64,000 nt of DNA. Source: Orobanche coerulescens (lineage: Eukaryota > Streptophyta > Magnoliopsida > Lamiales > Orobanchaceae). The DNA lies in NCBI GenBank assembly GCA_033398695.1, contig CM065816.1:131041358-131105357 (forward strand). Reading direction: 5' to 3'. Shown piece after piece: positions 34,318 through 45,571 of this stretch (position 1 is the first letter of the stretch; every line of letters starts with the position of its first letter). The notes beneath the pieces are model-generated. The model ran no database searches. It had not been told where the DNA came from and was given only the letters and a program-made list of their open reading frames with translations. The translations under genes and the position numbers were made by a program.

Positions 34318-34339
34318 AAAAAAAAAAAAAAAAAAAAAA

Positions 34340-35055
34340 CTGTATGAATTTTATCCTTTTCTTTACCTGCAAAACCGCATGATAATCCCTGTGGGATGAT
34401 TCTCATTTCTCAGCATGAGCCAAAGCTGTGTGTATTGTATATCTATAACAATTACTTTCTGCCATTTGAATAATTTTATATTCCAAATATTATTTTATCT
34501 GAAATAAATTTACTTCTTCCACTTGAATAGTCTAATTTCCAAATATTACATTACCTGAATAAAAATTTATTTTAAAATAAAATCTTCATAATTAATTAAA
34601 ATTTATATATATTTTCTTCAAATTAAAATGTTATTATTTCAATTATAGTGTTGTGTTCATTAGAAAAAAAAAATAAGAATATATGATTTAAAATAGATTG
34701 CACTTCATTGCTTGGACAACTAAAATTTAAAAAACTGTACCCTAATTAAAATAAGTTATTCAAGTGGGATGGATAGACTAATAATTGTGATCCATCCCCA
34801 AAAGCTAATTTGGTCAAATATAAAACAATTTTAACATTAAAAGATATAGTGGAATTTCAATATATCAATACTCGATAAATAAATAAATTCGATTAAGTAA
34901 TTTATTGATACACTTTGTTATATTATTTAATATCAAATTCAACACTCGAGAGAAAGAGTTGATGACTAGTTAGAATTATAAATGGGTAGTTTATATTCGA
35001 CACATAGGTAGGGATATAAACGGGTAAGGTAAGGTATAGGTATGTCATTCCCATA
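34340..35055. other. AT-rich intergenic DNA
   Basis: No gene, clear repeat or regulatory element recognised. Confidence 0.5.
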
Positions 35056-35063
35056 CCTTTACC

Positions 35064-35790
35064 CAGAGTTGATCCCGACATTTCGTTGGTCCTAGGCGAA
35101 CTCTGATAAATAGGCCTCATTATCTAACATAATAAACGTCAAAATTTTTTTGAAGTAAAATTGGATGTGCAATGAGCCTCATTAAAATCTTATGGCGCAA
35201 AACCCAATTAGGGAAAACACCATTAAGGAAAGAGTACTCTATATCTAGTTTTTTTTTTTTTCAGCACCAGATTTGTATTTTTAGGGTACATCTTGATCGA
35301 AGTACAACACAACACTAACAAATTAACAAATAGCAATTAGCAAGCAAACCAAACAAAACGAGATAGGAATTAAAAATCAGAACAGCATATAGCAATTAGC
35401 AAACCAAACAAAACGAGCTAGGAATTAAAAATCAGAACAAAAACACCTCGGCCTCGCGGCGGCGGCGGATGGTGGAGTTGGAGTTTTCAGAACAAAAACA
35501 CCTCGGTCCGCCGTCCGTGACAGTGACTCCGTTCCGTGGTCGCGCATCGCGGCTCGCGCTTGCGCAGCGCCACAGCAGACTGCTGAAGAAGATGGACTCG
35601 CGCTCGCGCCGCTGCTTAGGGAGTTAGGGTTGATGTTTATTTTAGTTTTTTTTTGACAAATGATGCTTTGTTTAGTCTTTTTTTTTTTTTTTGACAAATG
35701 ATATTTACTGCCAGTCAGATTTTGAGTTGGTGGGGGACTGGGGGTCGGGGCAGCCGTGACTTATGGAAAAAAAGGAAAAAAGTCTAGGCT

Positions 35791-35838
<48 letters not shown>

Positions 35839-35903
35839 TTGGGCCCCTTTTTTGGTGGGCCCTGGGCCGGCGCACTCCACGCCTACCCCCAGGGCCGGGG
35901 CTG
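35064..35903. mobile_element. Non-autonomous hAT element, TSD CCTTTACC
   Basis: Exact 8-bp repeats CCTTTACC flank it (35056-35063, 35904-35911). Left end CAGAGTTGATCCCGACATTT, complement of right end CAGCCCCGGCCCTGG, the degenerate CAGGGCCGGCCCTG type seen in plant hAT MITEs. Next to the right end the sequence GGGCCCCTTTTTTGGTGGGC is also characteristic of that group. The interior holds poly(T) stretches, a GC-rich block (35440-35620) and a TAA microsatellite. Confidence 0.88.
35792..35836. repeat. TAA trinucleotide microsatellite
   Basis: About 15 uninterrupted TAA units inside the hAT MITE; likely length-variable. Confidence 0.95.
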
Positions 35904-37373
35904 CCTTTACCCTAACATAAATTACTCTTCTCATACTCTATTCTATTATCTTATTTTTTCTGTAATACCCGCAATTTCGATTTTCGGTAATTTTTTTTTT
36001 TTTTTTTGCGGAAGTCCATTTTGATGACTCGCTCGTGATCGTTCCGTCATTCCGAGAGTATTTAATTCTTTACTTTTTGTCATCCGAGTTCGTTTCGTTA
36101 TCTTTTTGTTGAGTTCCGTGTTCTTAAGCGGTTTTTCCGCACTTGAGTTCGATTCTTGCGAATCTTGTCCGAAAATATTGTTTCGAGTTTCTCGTAAGTT
36201 CACTTAATGTTATTATTCATGTTGCGAGCTTCGGCTTGGTGTTTCGATCGTGTATCGTGTATTTCGGACGTTTTGGGCTATTTTCATAATTTTCCAAAGT
36301 TTGGGGTAATTACTTTCCGTTGTCGAATTTCGAGCCTTCGGGTGGTCGGAATCATGTGTTCTCTTAGTGCTCGGATTCGTCTTTGCGAGTACTTCGTAAC
36401 TGTATATTCGATTCATATTCAGGTTCGGGTTTCGGGGTTGTCCGGGCCATTGGCCACGACCGAGTCATGGCCGGGTAGTCTGGGCCCAGGCCGGCACTGG
36501 CCGAGTTACGGCCGGTAGTGCTCGCGATTCTGGCCGTAAGGCGATTCGTACGTAAGGCCTTGGCGATTCGTCGTAACACTGCCGGCATTTTTGGGCAGTG
36601 TCTCGGCCATGGCCGGTTACGTACGTAAGCCCTTGGCCGGTTACGTACGTAACTCTGCCGGCAGGCAGCCTATTTAAGGCCCTGCAGATGGGTTTTTCAC
36701 CAATTTTCTCATTCTTTTCCTTCTCTTCCGCGGCTGGAAGTGTGGTTATCATGGAGAGATGTTGTTGGACAATCAATCCATGAAGTCTTGGAGTTCATAT
36801 CATCAATCATTCATCCTATAACATCCTTCGATCGAGCGAATCAGGTCAGATTTTCTAGAATATAGTTTTGGGGAATTTGGGTGTTTTGCTTGTTTTCATC
36901 CGTTTAATCCGATTTAACTTAGGATTGAGATGGATTGATGATTATTTAGATGTATTATATCATTTCCCTTGTTATTCCATGGTCGGATCGTATAGGTTCG
37001 TCGTTTTGATCGAGTTCTTGATCGATGCCTTGAAGGTGTCCGGTAGAATGTCATAGAGGGGTTTTCGGACGTTCTACGATTATTCTTCCTCGTATGATTG
37101 TTGATTTATTAATTATATGATGTTAGGGTCGAGCTCCTTGCGAAGAACCGTGTTGAACCCTTCCATTCGTCGTCGTCTTCCTTTTCGATGGCATCGGGCG
37201 TTTCGAAGCTTCCCGGTTGAACCGCATCCGTTGGAGTTCATTCGTGCCGATTTCGAGGCAAGTACCTTGTTCATACGCTTCTCGTTTTGTGGATATGATA
37301 ATCGGTGGTCGTCTTGGTGTGTTTGTTTGGTTATTTGAAATGAATTTCCAAGAGATTCGTTTTGGCCTCGTTA

Positions 37374-38171
37374 CACTACAAAAAAAAACAGTTTTTACCG
37401 ACGCCAAACGCCGTTGGTAAAACAGAAAATGGCATCGGTAAAAAATTTACCGACGCCATTACCGACGGCAATCCGCCGTTGGAAAAACGCTCGACGGTAA
37501 TTTTTTACAGACGCCATTACCGACGCCGCTATTTACCGACGCCATTTTTGGCGTCGTTAAATTAAAAAAAAAAATCTAAAAAAGTGAGGTCAGGACTCAG
37601 GCGGGTCACGTCCGGGCTTAGGCGGGGGTCAGGTTCGGCCAGGTCCAGGTCTGGGAGGGTCAGGTCTGGGTCCGGGCGGGTCAGGTTCGGGCTCCATTGA
37701 ATTTCAAATGGTCGAGAAAGATTTTGGTTTATAAACCACATAAAACACTACTGTTTTTTCGATGTGGGATAGTGTAAAAAATTTACCGACGCCGAAATGG
37801 CGTCGGTAATGGCGTAAACGGCGTCGTTAAATTAAAAAAAATAAAAAAATAAAAAAAGAAAATTTAACAACGCCAAAATGGCGTCGGTAAAGGCGTCGGT
37901 AAACGGCGTCGTTAATTGTGAAAAAAGAAAAAAAGATAATAATAAAAATTTACCAATGCCAAAATGGCATCGGTAAATAGCGTTGATAAACGGCGTCGTT
38001 AATTGTGAGAAAAAAGAAAAAAAATAGTCTGCGAACCGATCGTCGGCAATGGCGTCGGTAAATCAATTAAATAACGGGCGTCGGTAATGGCATCGGTAAA
38101 TTATAAGTTTAACAACGGAGGGTACGGGCGTCGGTAAATGGCGTCGGTAAAAACTATTTTTTTTTGTAGTC
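37374..38171. mobile_element. Non-autonomous CACTA element inserted in the 5' LTR, TSD TTA
   Basis: Starts CACTACAAAAAAAAACAG and ends TTTTTTGTAGTC (last base differs from the expected G). TTA flanks both sides (37371-37373 and 38172-38174). The matching point in the 3' LTR of the same retrotransposon (GGCCTCGTTAAGGG, about 57913-57926) has a single TTA and no insertion. Subterminal repeats are ACCGACGCC / GGCGTCGGTAA; the middle (37580-37700) is GC-rich. It resembles the element at 19803-20645 in design but has a different subterminal word. Confidence 0.95.
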
Positions 38172-39154
38172 TTAAGGGTTATTTTTAAAAACGTGTGTGT
38201 GTTTTGTGAACGGTGTGTTTTGGGAAATTGATTATGATTTGATTGTTTTGAACGTTGAGGGCTTTGGTGATACTCCTGTTGTTTAAAGTTATGGAATTAT
38301 GTATTCCGCGTTAATCGTATTGTGTTGTGATGAGTTTGATAACGGTGTCGAGTAAGTGACCATCTCTAGTAAGTATTCTTGATGAGGGGTTAGATCCGAC
38401 GGGGTCTCGGTAGGGGTCCACGGATGTGTGGGTCGACGAGCTTTGCTTTTAACCACTACGGGTTAGATCCGACGGGGTCTCGGTAGGGGTCCACGTAGGT
38501 GTGGATCGACGGTTAATTGTGGTGCATTTTTCAAATGTGTTTTGAGATTGGCATTTCCGGAAACGAGCATTTTTGAACGGCTTTCATGATTGCATGCATT
38601 GACTAAGTGTGTAAGAGGTAAGTTGTTCATTTGGCCTACTTGGCTAGGATGGCACTAGAGTATTTTGTCGTATGTGTTTTAGTCTTTTAATTGTGGGGTT
38701 TTGATGTTGGAAAACGAACCTTGCTATCGTTCTCGTGTACTGTGATTTGATGAAATTTGGGGCTAAAATCCTAACGATTTTGTAAAGGTCATTTTACGGA
38801 AAATAAACCTTCGGGGTGGTGACCCCTTTCGTATTTATTTCGAGTTTTGGAAAGAGAAGGATTCGGTAATCCTAAATTATTTTCTATTAAAACTCTCGAT
38901 GGCATTTTAAATTGTTTTATAAATTGTTTCCATTGATTTGTGATCTTTCGGTTTTGGAATTTTTTTCCCAAACTCTTGCCTCGAGAAGTACTTTTCGTTT
39001 CGTTTGGATCTTTGAGGATTCCTGGTTATTGTTATTCGTGGAATGTGAATTGTATGACTCGTATTTTGCACTTTGTTCTTGCACTAGCAAAACATTGGAG
39101 TTTTGCTAACCCCCAAGTATTCGGGGGGTGAATGTCTGTTTTTGCATTCAGGTT

Positions 39155-39159
39155 TTGGG
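39155..39159. other. Target-site duplication TTGGG, left copy (element 2)
   Basis: TTGGG precedes element 2 and recurs at 47945-47949. Confidence 0.9.
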
Positions 39160-41546
39160 TGTAACACCCCCAAGATATTCGAGGTGTATTACAGCGCCGT
39201 GGACCCCTACATGGGACCCACCAGGCTAACACAAGAAAAACACCTCTCGACTAACCATCTCGGTTAGCAAGGAAACAATTGTTAACAACAAGAACATAAA
39301 ACAACACGTCCGGTACAACCGGCATAATAAACATCAACCGACAAATACAGTAACTCCAACAAGGACCAATTACAATCTGAGAGGAAAAGCCTAAGTACTC
39401 GCGAGTACAATCTATAAGTTTACAATTTGGAAAACATCCATATCAAAAGAGACAGTAGGAAATAACAAGACTCAATTGCACATGTCAACAACCTTGGCCG
39501 ACATCCTCGTACCATCCAGTAGCAGCTCGTCTGGCTGAACATAACCTGAAATCCATAACAAGAATTTCCCCGACAACGGGTCCCCAAAGGGGTTAGCAAT
39601 TACGTTAGTACAAGTATTCAAGGCAAACCAATCGCTTACACATTTCATAGTACATGCACCAATATCATTTCAAAAACCAAAACTAGACATGTCTTTTCCG
39701 GAAAATAAACAGTCAAACAATTAGCCTTGGGAACAGAGTAATATCATAGATTCCCGCACGAGGCCTCTAAGGACCCTCCCGCACTGGCTACATTATAAAA
39801 CAAAACACGCACATGCATCGCCTTGGGAACAGAGTAATATCATAGATTCCCGCACGAGGCCTCTAAGGACCCTCCCGCACTGGCTAGCTAAACAAACTCG
39901 TGAAATCCAGGGCGGCAGCATAGATTTCCCTCCTTGACCCCGTCAGGCCAACACGAGGTGAGTTACACACAAGTAATATACATCACCATTTCATGTTAAG
40001 CTTAAAGGTTTTCAAAAATACTTGCCTTGAATTATTGACGACCATAGCGACGGAAAGGAAAGTCACCACGAACGCTAGGAACCAATGAAACCGAACCTAA
40101 CGATTGAAGAATACAATCACAACCATTTCTAAATGAATACGGAATTGGAATACACAGAAAACCCGCCTACGATTCATGTATATTCGTATATAAACAACAA
40201 CGAGGCGGACCACAACCAAACCCTCTCGATTCCGTAAAAATCACGAAATATACCATGAATCCGTAGGAAACTAAGAATACCAACAAGGTTAATCATATTC
40301 ATCATGAATTAATCGACAAAAGCGGAACGAATCGGACAAAAGCGAAAATCCCCAAATCTACCCAAAAGTAGGGTTCTAAAGATCTAACCTTGATTATTTG
40401 GATCGAAGGATGTTATAGACGATTGATCAACGATATAACCTCAAGAACTTCATGGATTTGTTGTTCAACAACATGGTTTCGTCTCCTCCGAAACCCCGGC
40501 CCATGAACCGAAGAGAAATGAAATGAAAAATGACGGAGAAAGTCAGTGATCATCATTTATATCTTGGTAGGAACTAGCGTGCGCTAGCCTTCCGCCTAGC
40601 GTGCGCTATCGGCGATGTCGGCCGAGCACACTCGGCCATGGCCCGCACGACCGGCACCACCGACCAATTACCGACCGTGACTCGACCGCCCGACTCCCGC
40701 TAGCGTGCGCTACGGCCGGAAGCTGCGCGCTGCTTGGCATCCCGAGAGCCACCGGATCGACAACTCGTCCGTGCGTCGCTAGTCGGCCGGCGGCGTCGCT
40801 ACCCTGCCGGTTAGCGGCGCTTCGACCGACGATGGCGTGCGCTACCGCCGATCTGGCCGAGTCGAACCTCGAGAATACCTCTGCCCGAGGCGATAGCGTC
40901 TGACTGGTGACTCGGCAAGCGTGCGCTACACTGCCGAGCTAAGCCTTGCGGCGTCCGGCCAGTGGCGTGCGCTACGCCGGTTCTGCCGTGCCTGCTCGGC
41001 GATGTCCAAGACTCGTCCGGCGATCCGCACCCGTCCGGCCGTGCGCCACCGCCACGACCCGACGCCTCGATTTCCGAAACGCACGGGAGCGGACACGACG
41101 AAAAGTTCGCGGACGACGTCAACGACTCGAGATGAAAACGTAATGCAATAATTAATCATACGCGACCAAGAAAAGGGTCAAGACGACAAATACAGATATG
41201 GATACCCGTAACTTTCAAGAAATTACAAAATGGCCCAAAACGCCCGGAAATCACGATACGTGATCGAATAACCAAACCGAAGTTCACAACACGTCTAACA
41301 AAGTTAAACGGACTTGCAGGAAACTCGAAACAGCAGTTTCGGACGAGATTCGCAAGAATCGAACTCAAGTGCGGAAAAGTCGCTAAAAGCACAGAACTCA
41401 ACAAAACAACACCGAAACGAACTCGGATGACAAAAAGTGTAGAATTAATCATTCTCAGAATGACGAAACGGTCATGAGCGAGCCGTCAAAACGGACTCCG
41501 GCCGAAAAAAGAAATTTACCAAAAATCGAAAATTGCGGATATTACA
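39160..41546 (-). repeat. Element 2: 3' LTR
   Basis: Minus-strand LTR bounded by TGTAACACCCCCAAG and GCGGATATTACA. Nearly identical to 45572-47944 over the U5 and R parts. Contains a repeated unit beginning GCCTTGGGAACAGAGTAATA (39723 and 39823), a hairpin-forming pair CCTACGATTCATG / CATGAATCCGTAGG (about 40168 and 40250), and a GC-rich U3 with GCGTGCGCTA palindromes (40570-40990). Confidence 0.92.
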
Positions 41547-43259
41547 TTCTACCCTCCTTAAAAGAAGTTTCGTCCCGAAACTTAAAATAAGTAGGGAGAA
41601 GCAATATCCCTTGCCAAGAAAACTCTATGAGATACACAAAACCGAAGACTCGCGCCCGACGGCGAAACGCTGCAAGGAACGCAAAGAGACATACGGCGAG
41701 AAAATACGCTCTAGGGCGACTAACACAACGTCACCGGTAGAGACATAATAAAATCAATGAGTGACAAGCGTCATCAAATAGGCAATACAATCGAGTCGAT
41801 TATCCGAACAATCACAAACTCAACGAATGAAAATCAATACGATTGACCAACCCAACGGTTTATCAACCCAAAACGCGAGTCAACGCTGAACAAATACGGA
41901 ATTCCACCGCCCAAGGGTTGGAAGATCGAAAACGAGACTAATTTCCCGAACTTAAGGGAATTACGAAGGAGCCTGAACGCTCAACAATCACGAAACGAGA
42001 ACAAAAACCGAACAAACAAACGATTGAGACAACAAAAATCGAACAATCATGTCCGAAACACGTAGGATAATAAAATTCAAACAACAACTCCCAGGATGAC
42101 CTGGTGAGAACAGCAAGACGTGCATTCCCACAATATCCACAGGAAAGGGAATAGCGATTGAAAAGCCACAACGACAAACGAGTTATTCCGAAACAATACC
42201 ACCCTCGTTCGATCAACAAAAGCAAGGGATAGCGAAAGTTCAGAAATGTTAACGAGCATAAACGAGTTGATAGAGCTAAAAATACAGAAGTTCAAAATCC
42301 GATCCACTTTGAATAAAAGAACTATTAGAACCAAAAAATGTTACTTCCGAACAAGATTCACAATAGTCGAACCGAATTCGGAAAAGTCACAGTGATAACC
42401 AAATCGACTCAAAACCAGATTACAGCTCGTTCGAATGATGAAACCAAGGTATAGATCAGGTTCAGAAGGTATCAATGAACACGAGCGAATCGATAGACTA
42501 GAGAAAGAGAAGATATAGAAGTCAAAATAGTACGGGTATTACTTTTGACCTCGCTCCAGAAACTCACAACAACGGAACCAAGGTAACAATACAATAAGCA
42601 ACCGACACGATACGGAACAATCACCGATGCACACAATCATACCAACCCGAGCTCTAACAGCTCGCATATATGCGATAACGCATAAACCGCTACGAGGCGA
42701 CAACATCCAATACCAATATCACACCCCTCGCAGAGGCTACCACGACAACTGTGTGGCGAACGACTCAACGCTCACACCACCAATTCAACAACAACTCGGG
42801 GTTAACACCCTAACGAGAGCACGAACATCACACATATATTCCCGGACCACAATTAGGAATGATAGGTTTTGAAAACAAAACCATCTTTTGAAAATAACTT
42901 GCAAGCACCAGTTGATCTTGAGTATCATATATCAAAAAGTAGTACAAACATCGTCATCGAGACTTTTTTTTTTTTTAAAAAAAAATCATCTTGCGTTTAA
43001 TAAAAAAAAATGAAGACACCTTTCGTTAAATTAAAACTTGTCAGCTATATTCGACCTTCGGGTCTAAGCGAATGCATTTCTAATTCATTAGAAATATTTC
43101 AAAATATTTTGATCCTCAAAGTAGAATAATTTTGAAACATAGCGTGACACTAGTAGGCATCTTGAGAGCACTGTGAGAAAATAATTTATTTTAAAAGTAC
43201 GTCTCGAGGTTTATTTTCTAAGATACTCAAGGTTTTTCAGAAGTACAATAGGCCAAAAT

Positions 43260-43930
43260 GCCCAAAATTCGCACGTATCAACATTTACTTAAACACATCA
43301 TATCACACGCATCAAATCGCTTAAAATCACGACAGTGATATACAATCCTCAGGATATGTTTAACAACATCGTTAAAACAACAATCGGTTTATCAAAACTG
43401 GATGGAAAACGATATCAAGAACAAAACTCCAAAAAGTCAACTCTAGGGATTCAAGAAAATACCTAGATTCGCGAAGAACAATGGATTAGATGATGTTAAA
43501 AATCATCTAGGATACTCCAAAACACCTTTGGGTGGAAGAAAAATCAGCCCAGATGCGAAACCGAGTCGCTACGTCTCGAACTCATGGAGGAAGGTGAAGA
43601 AATGAAGAAAAATGCAACTTCTAGACTGGTGTCCAGTATTTATACTGGACACAATTAGCGTGCGCTAATCATTAAGGTTAGCGTGCGCTATCACGGCACC
43701 AAACAAAACTCCCGACCAAAAATACACTGTTAGCGTGCGCTAACCCCAAGTGTTAGCGTGCGCTAACGAGAACTTCAGACCCAGTCCAGTAGCTCCTGGA
43801 CTGCCCTGAACTACCAGGTAGCGTGCGCTATCCTCCCCTTAGCGTGCTACCAACGCACTCTTGCGCGCGCTAGCTGCAAAGCGTAGCGTGCGCTAACGAC
43901 CCACAGAGACAACAACGGACACATCGAAAA
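43260..43930 (-). promoter_or_regulatory. LTR-like internal module with TATA-bearing palindrome (element 2)
   Basis: Lies inside element 2 and, in the minus direction, holds GCGCACGCTA palindromes (43655-43900) followed by a 22-bp palindrome at 43630-43651. The palindrome arms are TGTCCAGTAT and ATACTGGACA around a TT centre; on the minus strand it contains TATAAATA. Element 3 has the same module (62048-62768), where it follows an LTR-type 3' end (GGGGGTATTACA). Element 1 lacks it. The order palindromes, TATA, leader copies the layout of the LTR promoters in this window. Function as an internal promoter is inference. Confidence 0.5.
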
Positions 43931-45555
43931 ATTACATGCCGTAAACCTTTCTCACAAGGATTTACCAGGCTAAGCACAATTTCCCATGTCATTTCGAAAA
44001 TGCTAAAAAGACCAATGACGGTAATATTTTTCCAAATCTCACAAAATCATTTGTCAAACCATCATGAAATATTCAAGGCCAAAATGCCATAACTTGATTC
44101 AAGGAATCGGTTTTACGAAATAAAACTCAGTTTGCAAAATACCGAAAGCCGTTTGAAAGAACTCACGCAATGGATAAAATACGGTTCGAAAATACATCAA
44201 GAAGGATTTACACTCCTCGTATAAACCAAATACGAGAGTCTAATAAACACATATCGTGAAATCAAAATCCACAGAAGGATTCCATCATTTAACAACTAAT
44301 CAAACAAATAACTCGTGTCACACGAGGCACAACACAAAGAAGGGAGTTTAACATCCATAGGTCGCACGTAAGTGACGACCACCCCTCGATACTAACCACG
44401 ACCAATGATCTCAAACGACGCGTCGCGATGTGACTACGTCAGACAAAATCCGACAAGACAAAACTCAACAAACACAACTTGACTCGACAGCCTAGGTTTC
44501 CCCAGGCTAATCTGATTTTAAAAATCGTATACTCTAGTTATTCGAAAATAAAACCGATAAGTTAAAAATCGTTTTCAAGACCCTTTCAAACGCGACAAGG
44601 GCTTAATAGCGGTAGCATTTTATAAAATGTCCGAAACACTTTTAAACACGACCTTTAAATACGACACAAGGTTTTATTTGAAAATACAAGGCTGGCTCGC
44701 CCAAATTCATGTCACTTTCAAAAACCCACAATACGATCAAGTCTAAGAAATTTTCAAGCATGCACGCCGCATGTATTATTATTAATAGAAACACGTTGGT
44801 TGTAAATAACAATAATTAGCCAAGTACCAACAATTTCCGAACACACGCATATACGGCATTCAAAAATCACCAGTTCAACAAGCGCAACTCGAGAATACTA
44901 ATTCCAAGCATATGTCAAACTATCTCTTCAAGTTTGTGACAACAGAACTAAAGATCACCGATTTGGACGTATGTCGAAACCACTATGTGAGTTTCTCAAC
45001 AAACTCGCCATCAATACCTATACCGGAACATATCAATGTTCAAAACTTCTACATCATACCGCACCCTTCGGTGTCCAACCCATCAAGACATTCGGCTCAA
45101 CATACATTTAGTATATCGCAATTACCAAACACAGATTCCATCATACAACAAAAGACTAGAGCGTCAAGCCCTCTCACAATATACCACGGAGCAAAATTTG
45201 GATCTTTCGATCACCAACGATCCCACCAATGCTAGGAAGTTTAGCGATGGAAGGCTCGCAAAACGACAAACGGTCAAGCCCTTAACGGCGCACATACTCG
45301 AGAGAGATAAAGGATCGCGCAATACTAGAATCAAAAGTACACAACCGGATGGATCGAGAAACAACTCGGCGATAAGTACGAGAGAGGCAATCACGGTTCA
45401 AGAAGTGGAATTTCAATACGAGAAAACAAGAGAATTGAGTAAGGAAAACTTACGAGCCTTTGGATGTCTTGAGATGCCGGCGGTGTGACAATGTGCAAAA
45501 CAAAACACAACTAGACCCAAATAACCAACAAGCCTAGGTATCCATAAACCTAGAT

Positions 45556-45566
45556 CTACGATACCA
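45556..45566 (-). other. Primer binding site of element 2
   Basis: Reads TGGTATCGTAG on the minus strand, a variant of the initiator tRNA-Met PBS seen as TGGTATCGGAGC in the other elements. It is separated from the LTR by five bases. Confidence 0.75.
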
Positions 45567-45571
45567 TTTTA

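Larger units (their letters stand above)
35961..39159 (+). repeat. Element 1: 5' LTR, first part (plus strand)
   Basis: Starts TGTAATACCCGCAATTTCGA at 35961 and matches the 3' LTR at 56501-58227 base for base over most of its length, apart from a CACTA insertion (37374-38171). Contains GTTACGTACGTAA palindromes (36545-36655) and a TATTTAAGG TATA-like box near 36669. It is interrupted at 39159 by element 2 and resumes at 47945. Together the pieces give an LTR of about 2.7 kb. The left TSD would be TTTTC (35956-35960); the right one lies beyond the window. Confidence 0.9.
41547..45571 (-). repeat. Element 2: internal region, non-coding
   Basis: The minus strand starts with the PBS near 45566 and ends with the polypurine tract CTTTTAAGGAGGGTAGAA at 41547-41564. 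No domain of gag, protease, RT, RNase H or integrase was recognised in any frame; open frames (e.g. 45036-45488) have no family signature. Most of it matches the internal regions of element 1 (inverted) and element 3. It includes an extra LTR-like module at about 43260-43930. Confidence 0.8.

Noticed and set aside
40601..41159. Several Arg/Ala-rich overlapping frames on both strands
   Set aside because: They lie in the GC-rich U3 of the LTR and have no counterparts in frame in the sister LTR (47212-47557), where indels shift them.
45036..45488. 150-codon open frame in element 2
   Set aside because: It is on the strand opposite to the element's transcription and has no recognisable domain; element 3 does not keep it as an open frame in the part visible.
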